A stretch of DNA of 64,000 nucleotides from JANOBD01 sp031411495 (GTDB lineage Bacteria > Planctomycetota > Phycisphaerae > Tepidisphaerales > Tepidisphaeraceae): NCBI GenBank assembly GCA_031411495.1, contig JANOBD010000175.1, forward strand, positions 202,029-266,028. Reading direction: 5' to 3'. Within the stretch, counting starts at the first letter, position 1; each line of letters begins with the position of its first letter. The notes beneath the pieces were generated by a model. That model worked only from the letters and a program-made list of their open reading frames with translations, was not told where the DNA came from and did no database searches. Shown piece by piece: positions 18,009 through 26,117 of the stretch. The translations under genes were made by a program, and so were the position numbers.

Positions 18009-20531
18009 TCATCGGGGCTTGGTCGTTGCCGGCTGGGTTGTAGCCGCTTTCTTCCAGTGGTGCCGCTCCAGGCGGTAAATTTTCCGCCAGGTCCAATGGT
18101 CGTAGATCATCCATTTCGTCGGCGGCTCTGCCGGCGACCAGCCCTCGCCGAGCTTTTCCTGAAGCTCCGGTTCGATATCGTCATCCTCTTCCACGTACCG
18201 TTCGATCCAGAAGAAATACTCATTCGCCTTGGGATCGCGGTTCAGCCGGACGCGGATGCCGTCCGCAAAGTCGCTGCCGAGCGGGTCGAGATCGAGGCTC
18301 CGCCGCATCATGCCCATCGCATTCACCGGCGACATCGGCTGGTGCGTGAAGATCGAACTGTAGTAGACCGACGGCATCGACAACATCGACCCGTAACCCG
18401 GCCCGCCGCGGCCGCGCATCGTCACGCTGCGGGCGAACATCCGGATCTGATCGCTATCGAGTGCGACCTTGTAGTCCTTGCCGATCAGATCCGTTCGCGG
18501 TTCGCCGTCGTTCAATCGGTGATAGAAGATGGTCAGATTCGTCCCGATCAGCGCTGCCACCACCAACCATCGCACGGGCGCGAACGGCAATCGACGGATC
18601 AGCACGCAGATCGATATCGCGAACGCCGGCCAGATGAACCCGAGATAGCGCGGCATCCAGATCGAACCGCCCTGGATCGGCGTGAAGACATACACCAGCA
18701 GCGCCAGTAGCCAGAAGAGCGCGAACAAACCGATCACGCGAAACGAGAGGAACGTTTTCTCGCGCCACGTGTGCCAGCGATCCAGGATCACGAGCAGACC
18801 GATCCCGGCGAGCATCCCGAGCACCCACCATCGGACCGGCGCATCCCCCAGCCCGTGAACGACGAAGAGCTGCCCCCAGTGGTATTCGGCCCAGCCGCGG
18901 GCGGTGCGCGCGTTCGACAGCTGCGCGCCGAGCGCACCGGCAAGATTGCGCGTGCCGTCGTTCGCGGACGCAGGAAAGACGGATTTGAGCAGGAACTGCG
19001 TGGGCGCGATCGCGTTCATCCGCCGGCCATTGTCCGTCCATGATCCGCTGGCGCAATAAAACCCGTACGCGGGCAGCAGCAGCCAACAGGCGACGATGAA
19101 GCCCGCCGTCAGCGGCAGCGTTCCGCGCAGCCTGGATACCTTCGCGGGCCGCTTCCCGATCAGTTTTCGCCACGGCACAACTCCCACGCCGATCGCAATC
19201 AGCAAGGATGCGGCCGAGTAGCGCAGCAGCTTGAGCGCGCGCGGGTCGACGTCCGAAAGCTCATCCGGCTTCACCCACTCCCAGTTCATCAGGTACGCCG
19301 TTGCGTTGTAGAGGAAATATCCACCCGCCGTCCTGCCATCGTTGTAGGGCTCGACCCAGCTGATTCCCGCGTCGTTGAGGTCCATGCGCGCGATCTCATC
19401 GCGCGGGTTCACGCGGTCGTAAAAGCGCGTGAACTCTTTGTAGCTGTACCAGAGACAAACGACTGCCGCGCATCCGAGAGCGAAACCGATGACGGGCGGA
19501 AGGACAAAGCGGAATGGGTGTGGCTCGCTCGGCGAAACGACACATCGCGCTGGCGCAGTCGTTGGGGTGGGGATGCCTTGGTTTTCGGTCACCTTCCTGC
19601 GCCTTGGAAGTTTCGCGAGCGTCCACCGCACGACCCGGATGATCCAGTGCGTCCGAAGCGGCATCGTCGCGAGGAAGATCAACACCTCGATCCCGACGAT
19701 CCCCAGCCCGACCGCGTTGAACGCGATCATCGCCAGGCCGCTCGTCAACCAGCACATCCAGCGGACGGTCGTTTCGAGCCGCGAAGGATACTCGGTGCTG
19801 CGGACCCGGTCCGGCGCGGACCGGACCGCGAACGCGTCGCCGATGCGCGCGATGTGCTTGTCGGGCAGGATGCTGCGGACGCCTTCGACGACGTTGTCGT
19901 CCGCGAGATGTGGCGGCTCCGGCGGCTTTTCGCGCTTGCGGTAGGCTTCCAGCCACCAGAGCAGGCAGCCCACATGGAGCGCGGCGAAGAACCAGAACTG
20001 CATGTACATCTTCGCGTCGCGCGAGTAGTTGAGCAGGTACGCGCTGAAACAGGTGAAGACGGCCACCAGCAGCGCCGTTCTTCGCGCGACCAGTCGCGAA
20101 GCCAGGAAGTACATCGCCGGCACCATCAGCGTGCCGCAAAGCGCGGGGAGCAGGCGCATGATCCGCGGTGTCGGTTCGAACCCGTCCTCATTCAGTCGGA
20201 GCGTCGGCGTAAAGACGAGTCGCGGCTTGGTGGAAAGCGGTTCACGGCCGCGCAGGAACGGGTCGGAGATCTGAGCCGGTGGGCCTTCCTTGAACTCGCC
20301 GGAGATCGGGAAACCGTCCTTGATCCACCAGGTGAGGAGGTAATTGCCGGGCATAAAGCCGGCGACGTGCAATTCGTCAACCATCTGCTGGAAACTGCCG
20401 CAGATGCGCCGCCAGGTCTGCGCTTCGTCTCCCCAGATGGCGGGCTTGTCGATCCATGAAAACCGCAGCACGCCGGCGATGAGCGTGAGCAGGAAAAGCG
20501 TGAGAAGCGGATGTTTCTGGCGTTCTGTCAA
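18009..20531 (-). CDS. GT39-like (PMT/ArnT superfamily) membrane glycosyltransferase
   Basis: A protein of 840 residues with about ten transmembrane segments. Near the N-terminus IDKPAIWGDEAQTWRRI matches the conserved first loop of ArnT/PMT enzymes, where acidic residues act in lipid-linked sugar transfer. MRLLPALCGTLMVPAMYFLA is the typical second-helix block. The C-terminal soluble part (about residues 700-830) contains SMLSMPSVYYSSIFTHQP. The start is TTG at 20531, because the first in-frame ATG comes after the first membrane helix and would remove it. This TTG lies right beside a repeat element, which may have replaced a better start. The C-terminus ends in TTQPATTKPR. Confidence 0.82.
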   Translation of the reverse strand: MTERQKHPLLTLFLLTLIAGVLRFSWIDKPAIWGDEAQTWRRICGSFQQMVDELHVAGFMPGNYLLTWWIKDGFPISGEFKEGPPAQISDPFLRGREPLSTKPRLVFTPTLRLNEDGFEPTPRIMRLLPALCGTLMVPAMYFLASRLVARRTALLVAVFTCFSAYLLNYSRDAKMYMQFWFFAALHVGCLLWWLEAYRKREKPPEPPHLADDNVVEGVRSILPDKHIARIGDAFAVRSAPDRVRSTEYPSRLETTVRWMCWLTSGLAMIAFNAVGLGIVGIEVLIFLATMPLRTHWIIRVVRWTLAKLPRRRKVTENQGIPTPTTAPARCVVSPSEPHPFRFVLPPVIGFALGCAAVVCLWYSYKEFTRFYDRVNPRDEIARMDLNDAGISWVEPYNDGRTAGGYFLYNATAYLMNWEWVKPDELSDVDPRALKLLRYSAASLLIAIGVGVVPWRKLIGKRPAKVSRLRGTLPLTAGFIVACWLLLPAYGFYCASGSWTDNGRRMNAIAPTQFLLKSVFPASANDGTRNLAGALGAQLSNARTARGWAEYHWGQLFVVHGLGDAPVRWWVLGMLAGIGLLVILDRWHTWREKTFLSFRVIGLFALFWLLALLVYVFTPIQGGSIWMPRYLGFIWPAFAISICVLIRRLPFAPVRWLVVAALIGTNLTIFYHRLNDGEPRTDLIGKDYKVALDSDQIRMFARSVTMRGRGGPGYGSMLSMPSVYYSSIFTHQPMSPVNAMGMMRRSLDLDPLGSDFADGIRVRLNRDPKANEYFFWIERYVEEDDDIEPELQEKLGEGWSPAEPPTKWMIYDHWTWRKIYRLERHHWKKAATTQPATTKPR

Positions 20532-20536
20532 AACGA

Positions 20537-20657
20537 TTTCCGATTGCGGCTCGACTGAGCTCGCCGAAGTCCGATTTCCAATTGCCGATTCTCAAGAGCA
20601 CGAGTCACTTCAATCGGAAACCGGAAATGGGAAATGGGAAATTATGAGCTCAGTCGA
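20537..20657. repeat. Two interleaved inverted repeats between the GT39 and nuoA genes
   Basis: TCGACTGAGCTC at 20551-20562 pairs perfectly with GAGCTCAGTCGA at 20646-20657 (107 bp overall). TTTCCGATTG at 20537-20546 pairs perfectly with CAATCGGAAA at 20611-20620. The two pairings cross each other. The right arm supplies the nuoA stop codon (TTCGACTGA read on the minus strand), and the left part touches the TTG start of the GT39 gene. Short runs of GGAAATG occur inside. Confidence 0.6.
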
Positions 20658-21066
20658 ACTTCAGAACGCCCTTGCCAACGTCGTACAGGTATCCCACGAA
20701 GACCAGCGCCATGAAGATCGCCACGCCGACGAGCATGTACTGGCCGAGTGCCGGGTCGGCGCCCAAGGTCTTGGCGAAGCTTGCCGCCCAGGGGTACATG
20801 ACGACGATTTCGACATCGAACGCGACGAACAGGATCGCCACGAGATAAAAGCGGACGTTGAATCGTCGCCGGGCATCCCCGACCGGGGTCATGCCGCTTT
20901 CATAGGTCTCTTCTTTGACCTTGCCGGTTCGGCTGGGGCCGATGATCGAGCTGAGCGCGACATTCATCACCGCGAACCCGACGCCCATGATCATCAGGAG
21001 CACGACGGGCGCCCACGCGCTGCGCGGGTCGGACATGTTCTGTGCGAGAATGGCGAAATCAGACAT
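20650..21066 (-). CDS. nuoA: NADH-quinone oxidoreductase subunit A
   Basis: A protein of 138 residues with three transmembrane segments. It carries the family signature KEETYESGMTPVGDARRRF followed by NVRFYLVAILFVAFDVEIVV, which is diagnostic for NuoA and forms the quinone-side loop of complex I. The start MSDFAILAQNMSDPRSAWAP at 21066 is preferred; eleven further codons are open upstream. NuoA is normally first in a nuoA-N operon, but no other nuo gene is in the window. The stop codon falls inside an inverted repeat. Confidence 0.93.
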   Translation of the reverse strand: MSDFAILAQNMSDPRSAWAPVVLLMIMGVGFAVMNVALSSIIGPSRTGKVKEETYESGMTPVGDARRRFNVRFYLVAILFVAFDVEIVVMYPWAASFAKTLGADPALGQYMLVGVAIFMALVFVGYLYDVGKGVLKFD

Positions 21067-21098
21067 AAGCGATAAAAGCCTAACCGGAGAAGCACCCA

Positions 21099-21220
21099 AA
21101 TTCGAATGTTCGAAATCCGAATGAAGAGCAAATACCGAATCGTCGAAGGACGAACTCCAGCCTCGCGTTTCGTTATTTATCGCATCCCGTCATTCGCTAT
21201 TTCATGCCGCATTCGAAATT
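21099..21220. repeat. Imperfect inverted-repeat element between nuoA and the DUF1569 gene
   Basis: A spacer with lower GC than its neighbours. The segment at 21099-21126 (begins AATTCGAATGTTCGAAATCC) resembles, in inverse orientation, the segment at 21188-21220. Shared blocks are CGAATG and GAAAT..CGAATGA. The match needs short gaps, so this copy looks decayed compared with the one at 21779-21884. Confidence 0.45.
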
Positions 21221-21229
21221 CCGGCTTTG

Positions 21230-21721
21230 TCAGTCCGGCTTCTTCTGGAAAAATCCAAGGTGCAGCTCGGCATGGCGAAGCTGAAGCTTGATGCACTCCG
21301 CCTGCGTCATCCTGCCAAACGCCGGGCTCGGCTGCGTCGGCGCTTCGCGCTTCAGACGGTCGGCGACCGTGGCGAACTTCTCGATCGCCGCCGACGTCGG
21401 GATCGGCTCGGTGCCGAGCGTACCGCCTTCCACGCGAGGAATCGACACGCCGGCCGGCAACCCCTTGTTGAGGAACCGATTCTTTAGCAGCGGCATCATC
21501 ACCCGCACAAACAACGGCGGTCGCGGCAACGGGCACGGCATGTAAGCGAACTCGGCCCAGGTGGCGACGTGTCCGATCGCCTGGCCCAGGCTCCAGTTGC
21601 CGAGCACTTCGAGCTTTCCATCACGCTCGATTGCGGCTAGCCGATGCATGTCGGCGAGCGCATCGTCGAGCGATTCATAGCGAACCTCGCGACGCTTGAC
21701 CTGCTTGGTATTGATTGGCAT
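21230..21721 (-). CDS. DUF1569 (DinB-like) family protein
   Basis: A protein of 163 residues. GNWSLGQAIGHVATWAEFAY near the middle, and AECIKLQLRHAELHLGFFQ at the C-terminus, are hallmarks of DUF1569, a relative of DinB-type four-helix bundles; the conserved His residues probably bind metal. Biological role is unknown. The ATG at 21721 is supported by AAGGGA upstream; 36 more codons are open but run through repeat DNA. The gene is flanked on both sides by repeat elements (21099-21220 and 21779-21884). Confidence 0.82.
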   Translation of the reverse strand: MPINTKQVKRREVRYESLDDALADMHRLAAIERDGKLEVLGNWSLGQAIGHVATWAEFAYMPCPLPRPPLFVRVMMPLLKNRFLNKGLPAGVSIPRVEGGTLGTEPIPTSAAIEKFATVADRLKREAPTQPSPAFGRMTQAECIKLQLRHAELHLGFFQKKPD

Positions 21722-21778
21722 GGATTCGTCCCTTTCGCACGGAGTGGCCTGATGATGGCAGGCAAAACTCGAATGAAC

Positions 21779-21884
21779 GAAATGCGAATGAAGAATGAAT
21801 GTCAGCGAGAAGAATGAATCAATGACCAAACTTGCCGCGCGTTCGTCATTCAGACCTTCGACATTCCTTCTTCATTCGGATTTC
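21779..21884. repeat. 106-bp element with 25-bp terminal inverted repeats (23/25 match)
   Basis: The left end at 21779-21803 starts GAAATGCGAATGAAGAATGA. The right end at 21860-21884 is its inverse with two mismatches. It fills most of the spacer between the DUF1569 gene and the Gfo/Idh/MocA gene. The interior is A-rich with further GAATGA repeats. No ORF is present. Confidence 0.65.
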
Positions 21885-21905
21885 CAGATTCGTGATTCTG
21901 AAATC

Positions 21906-22919
21906 TCACCCCTTTTTCGGCGTCTGCCAGGTGTGGGTGCGAGCGCCTTCATACAACGCTGCCATCACCGAACTCCGATACGCGGCCTCGCGCGCTCCGA
22001 CCAGCGGAACATTCTTCCCCTCCAGCGCGTCGAGCCACAACTCGAAGGCGTGCGGCTGTCCCGGCTGCGGCTCGCTCAGGACCGTGTTGAGATGCTTGTC
22101 GGTCTGCTTGAGATGGAGCTTGCCGTCGATGACCGATGCGAATCCCTTGGTTCCGCTGATCTGGAAGGTCACGGGGTTGTCGATATCGTCCCAACCCGCG
22201 GCGAGGGTCGCGATGATGCCGCTCTCGAACAGCAGCATCCCTTCGCCGGTTTCGTCACACCCTTCGTAGCGCCGGGTGCCCATGTCGATGGTGGCGGTGA
22301 CGGTTTTGACCGGCCCGAAGAACCACAGGAGCAGGTCGAGCACGTGCGTTCCGAGGTCGCCGAAGCCGCCGACGCCGGATTGCTTTACATCCGCCATCCA
22401 GCGCCAGTCGGAGGCGGGATCGGTCGGTTTGGAGTCGAACCAGCCGCCCAGCGCGCCGCTGTGGCAGTTGCTGGCGCGGACGCGGGTGATCTTGCCGAAG
22501 AAGCCGTCATCCACGAGCTTCTTGAGCATGAGGACGTTAGGCATGCCGCGCATGAAGTAGCCGGTCTGGAAGCGCACGCCCGCCTGCTCGATCGCCGCGG
22601 CCATTGCGTACGCGTCGTCGTAGCGCAGACCCAGCGGCTTCTCGACGAACAGGTGCTTGCCGTGGGCAGCGAGCATCTCGACCAGCGGCTGGTGCCGGTC
22701 GGTCTCCGAGCAGACGACCACGCCTTCGATCTCGGGATCATTGGCGATCAGGTCGAGTTGCTCGACGAACTCGGCATTGAGCTCCTTGGCGCGCTGCTGG
22801 CCGCGGGCGGCATGATGGTCCCACACACGCTTGACGACGAATGACTTGCGCGGCCGAAGCTGATTGATGAAGCCGGGCACGTGAATATGCGCGCAGCCGG
22901 CGAAGGCGATGTTTGGCAT
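21906..22919 (-). CDS. Gfo/Idh/MocA family oxidoreductase
   Basis: A protein of 337 residues with an N-terminal Rossmann domain (IAFAGCAHIHVPGFINQL), the family EKPLGLRYDDAYAMA motif with the catalytic-site Lys, and a C-terminal alpha/beta domain containing GGFGDLGTHVLDLLLWFFG with its conserved Gly-Asp-His. Members oxidise or epimerise sugars and cyclitols using NAD(P). The start at 22919 is chosen because the frame upstream (to 23264) is arginine-rich and overlaps the divergent GNAT gene. Substrate unknown; no matching transporter is adjacent. Confidence 0.9.
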   Translation of the reverse strand: MPNIAFAGCAHIHVPGFINQLRPRKSFVVKRVWDHHAARGQQRAKELNAEFVEQLDLIANDPEIEGVVVCSETDRHQPLVEMLAAHGKHLFVEKPLGLRYDDAYAMAAAIEQAGVRFQTGYFMRGMPNVLMLKKLVDDGFFGKITRVRASNCHSGALGGWFDSKPTDPASDWRWMADVKQSGVGGFGDLGTHVLDLLLWFFGPVKTVTATIDMGTRRYEGCDETGEGMLLFESGIIATLAAGWDDIDNPVTFQISGTKGFASVIDGKLHLKQTDKHLNTVLSEPQPGQPHAFELWLDALEGKNVPLVGAREAAYRSSVMAALYEGARTHTWQTPKKG

Positions 22920-23059
22920 TCCCTCATCGTCGTGAGGAAGGCCGCCGGGGGCAAGTGGCGGGGTTGCGGTTTGGAAGCTGTAGGTTCGGAAATCATGGTG
23001 TTTTGCGATGCGATCTTTGATTCGACCGCGATGTGGCGCGCCGCTACGCTTTGTCGCAC

Positions 23060-23545
23060 ATGTCAGATCCGCGATCCGATCCCGTACTCGATGTCGGCAG
23101 CGGCGAGCTGCTCGAACGTGTCGAGCCGCTTTGGCTGCAACTCCGCGAACATCACGCCGGCGCGACCGCGCGCTGGGGCGAGCAGCTACGGGGGACCGGG
23201 TTCGCCAGTCGCCGCGCCGGATTGATTGCCAAGGGCGTCGGCGGACTACTCGTCGTAATGGCAAAATCAGATGGCCGAGATGTCGGCTACTGCGTCTGCT
23301 CGATCGGCGCGGACGGCGCGGGTGACATCGATTCGCTGTTCGTCGCAGCCGCTCATCGTCGTAGCGGAATCGGCCAGAAGCTCGTCGCGCGAGGGCTTGA
23401 CTGGTTCGCCGAGCGGGCGGTGACGCGGATTTCGGTCGAGGTGCTCGTCGGCAACGAAGCAGCCCTGCCGTTCTACGAGCACTTCGGGTTCTACCCGCGG
23501 ACGCACCGGCTTCAGCGGCTCAATCCCCCTCCTACGGAAGCCTAA
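23060..23545 (+). CDS. GNAT family N-acetyltransferase
   Basis: A protein of 161 residues. DSLFVAAAHRRSGIGQKLVA is the acetyl-CoA-binding motif A (R-x-x-G-x-G/A), and NEAALPFYEHFGFYPRTHRL is the motif B end of the GNAT fold. The substrate cannot be inferred. The ATG at 23060 gives a normal length; nine more codons are open upstream. It is transcribed away from the Gfo/Idh/MocA gene across a 140-bp spacer. Confidence 0.87.
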   Translation: MSDPRSDPVLDVGSGELLERVEPLWLQLREHHAGATARWGEQLRGTGFASRRAGLIAKGVGGLLVVMAKSDGRDVGYCVCSIGADGAGDIDSLFVAAAHRRSGIGQKLVARGLDWFAERAVTRISVEVLVGNEAALPFYEHFGFYPRTHRLQRLNPPPTEA

Positions 23546-23709
23546 ATCGGTTCTCGGACTCCCTAATCCAACCATTTCCAGCCGCGAACGTCCGACATTG
23601 CTGTCTCGCAATCCAAATCGACATCGGAAATGGGCGATTTTTGGTATCTTCCCGCGGTTTTCGGGCCAAGTGGCCAATCTCGACTAAGTTGAAGCGTCGG
23701 TCAGTGAAT

Positions 23710-23733
23710 CAACCGACGGTTGTGAAACAACCG
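23710..23733. promoter_or_regulatory. Triple CAACCG half-site upstream of the cyclophilin/RTX surface-protein gene
   Basis: CAACCG (23710-23715), CGGTTG (23717-23722) and CAACCG (23728-23733) form two overlapping palindromes; CGGTTGT..ACAACCG also folds as a 7-bp stem with a GAA loop (23717-23733). The set lies 31-54 bp before the start at 23764. It could be an operator or an RNA hairpin in the leader. Confidence 0.4.
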
Positions 23734-23763
23734 ATGGGTCTGCTGCGTCTGTCCTAGTGAACC

Positions 23764-25941
23764 ATGCGATTTCCGCGCCCGCGACATTTCTCTGCTAACC
23801 GATCAATGCTGATAGACGCCCTGGAACGCCGACAGCTGTTGGCGGCCCCGTCGATCACCGTCGCGGATGCCGTCACCGTCCCGGCGGGAAAGACGTTACA
23901 GCTTCCCGTGTCCGCCACGGACGCCAGCGGGCATTCGATCTCCTACAGCGTCAGCACGGCCAGTGGCATCTCCGCAGGTTTCCGTTCAGCGAGCAACACG
24001 TGGCTCGATCTCGCCACCAGCAAGGGCTCGATGCGGTTCCAGTTGTTTGACGACCTGACCCCCAACACCGTCCGCAAGATCCGCGGCCTGGTCGAGTCCG
24101 GCTTCTACAACGGGCTGAACTTTCACCAGCTCGTCAACCTCAACGGCTATCGGTACGCCGTCGGCGGCGACCCGAAGGGCGATGGAACCGGCGGGCCGCA
24201 GTTCCGCTTCGACGACGAGTTCAATAAAGACGCCATCTTCTCCGGCGCCGGCCAGCTTGCCATGATCAATGGCGAGACCAAGGACAACAACGGCAGCCAG
24301 TTCTTCGTCACCGGCTCACAGGCGCGCGCCTACGACTTCAACTACACCATCTTCGGCCAGCTCGTGACCGGCAACGCCGCCCTCGAATCGATCCTGACCT
24401 CCGCCAAGACTACCTCCGGCCGGCCAATCACCCCGATCAAGATCAACTCGGCCAGCATCGTCGAGGATAAGACCGACGCCGTCATCCAGGTGCGCGGCGG
24501 AAGCGTTGCCAAATCGACATTCCTCACCGTCAGCGCGAATGACGGTCATGGGAATGTCGCGTCCAGGACCGTCTCGGTGACGGTCGTCAACGACTCGGCC
24601 ATCAACAACACTCCACCCATCCTTGCTCCCCTGCCACGCGTGATTACCGCGGCACCCGGCGAACGCTTCTTCCTGCCCATCGACGCGACCGACCTGGAAA
24701 ACAACCCGTGGGAGATCGGCGGAAACATCCTCAGCGGCGGCAACGGCCTCGCGTACTCGCAGATTGATCAGACGAACAAGCGATTCGTCTTCGAAGTCCA
24801 GGAGGGCTTCACCGGCGCGATCAGGCTGAAGGTCGGCGTAAAGACGCTCAGCGCCGTCTCGCGGGGCACCATCGCCATCCAGCCCGGCGAAGATGTGACG
24901 AGCCTGAGCATCTTCGACACGCAGGAAGTCACCATCGCGGCCGGCGATCGGCCGATCGACGGCAGCGCCTACACGCTCGCCGACTATCCGGCGATCCAAC
25001 TTCAGGACAGGCTCGTCGCCCGGTTCACCAGCCAGGACAGTCTGCTCCAGAAGAGCGACTTCAACGCTGACATCGACTGGGGCGACGGCGTCGTACTCAG
25101 CGGCGCGAAGATCGAATATGTCGGCAGTGGCGCCTACGGCGTGTTCGGCACGCACACCTATGCCAGGGTCGGCGTCATGCCGCTCTCGGTGACCATCGAG
25201 AGCAAGAACGGCGCGTCCACGGTTGTCGATTCCAACGTCTTCATCAACAACCCCTACACTCTCGAGGGTTCCACGCTCGTCATCCGCGGCACCAACGCCG
25301 ACGACGAGGTTCAACTCGATGTCCAGGGTGCCCGGCTCGATCTGGAAATCGGCGATTATGAAGGGCAAGTCGATCTCGCAGCGGTCAGCTCGATCGACAT
25401 CCAGCTCTTCGACGGCGACGACGAGCTCGGTTCCGGCAGCGCAGTCGGAATGCCCCCGCAGCGCGTCGACGCCGGCGCCGGCAACGACACCATCTACGCC
25501 GGCTCTGGAAACGACTACGTGCTCGGTGTCGGCGGAAACGACATCCTCGTGGGTAACGGCGGCAACGACACCATTGCCGGCGGCGACGGCGATGACTCCA
25601 TTCAGGCCGGCTCGGGCAAGAACTTCTGCCTCGGCGATGCCGGCAATGACCGCATCACCGGTTCCGGCGGACGCGACACCTTCGACGGCGGTCCCGACTC
25701 CGATCGCCTCTACGGACGCGGCGGCGATGACTACCTCGACGGCGGCGCCGGCACCGACCGCGTCTACGGCGAAGACGGCAACGACACCGTCATCGGCGGA
25801 TCCTCCAACGACCGCATCTACGGTGGCGCGGGTGACGACCTCTTCTTCGGAAAAGGCGGCGTCGACTACCTCTTCGGCAACGGCGGGCATGACCGTCGCG
25901 GCGATAACGATCCGAGTGATGTGCTCACCGACGTAAGCTGA
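23764..25941 (+). CDS. LEPR-XLL surface protein: cyclophilin-like domain plus RTX calcium-binding repeats
   Basis: A protein of 725 residues. The N-terminus has the planctomycete LEPR-XLL-type motif (LIDALERRQLLAAPS). Residues about 77-235 form a cyclophilin-type peptidyl-prolyl isomerase domain: FQLFDDLTPNTVRKIRGLVE, then DNNGSQFFVTGS. The usual catalytic Arg of FHR is Gln (LNFHQLVN), so activity is doubtful. Ig-like regions follow, then at about 572-712 an array of RTX nonapeptides (GGDGDDSIQ, GNGGNDTIAG, GGAGDDLFFG) that bind calcium. Likely exported to the cell surface or medium. ATG at 23764 is used; ATG 23806 is an alternative. Candidate half-sites lie just upstream. Confidence 0.9.
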   Translation: MRFPRPRHFSANRSMLIDALERRQLLAAPSITVADAVTVPAGKTLQLPVSATDASGHSISYSVSTASGISAGFRSASNTWLDLATSKGSMRFQLFDDLTPNTVRKIRGLVESGFYNGLNFHQLVNLNGYRYAVGGDPKGDGTGGPQFRFDDEFNKDAIFSGAGQLAMINGETKDNNGSQFFVTGSQARAYDFNYTIFGQLVTGNAALESILTSAKTTSGRPITPIKINSASIVEDKTDAVIQVRGGSVAKSTFLTVSANDGHGNVASRTVSVTVVNDSAINNTPPILAPLPRVITAAPGERFFLPIDATDLENNPWEIGGNILSGGNGLAYSQIDQTNKRFVFEVQEGFTGAIRLKVGVKTLSAVSRGTIAIQPGEDVTSLSIFDTQEVTIAAGDRPIDGSAYTLADYPAIQLQDRLVARFTSQDSLLQKSDFNADIDWGDGVVLSGAKIEYVGSGAYGVFGTHTYARVGVMPLSVTIESKNGASTVVDSNVFINNPYTLEGSTLVIRGTNADDEVQLDVQGARLDLEIGDYEGQVDLAAVSSIDIQLFDGDDELGSGSAVGMPPQRVDAGAGNDTIYAGSGNDYVLGVGGNDILVGNGGNDTIAGGDGDDSIQAGSGKNFCLGDAGNDRITGSGGRDTFDGGPDSDRLYGRGGDDYLDGGAGTDRVYGEDGNDTVIGGSSNDRIYGGAGDDLFFGKGGVDYLFGNGGHDRRGDNDPSDVLTDVS

Positions 25942-26117
25942 TTCCGTGGGTTCGAACTCGCCCCTTTCTTACACCTTCCTAATAGCCGCGCCGCCACGAA
26001 CTGCTGGTCACTTTCGAAGTCCATAGACCGGTAATCGTTGGCAATGCGGCGACGGGTGTCCTCCGTTTCCGAGGCTTTCGAGATCGGCCCGTGTTTCTCC
26101 TTCCGACTGGAGAAACC

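Noticed and set aside
22920..23264. N-terminal extension of the first Gfo/Idh/MocA gene
   Set aside because: Arg-rich, without the Rossmann start, and overlaps the divergent GNAT gene.
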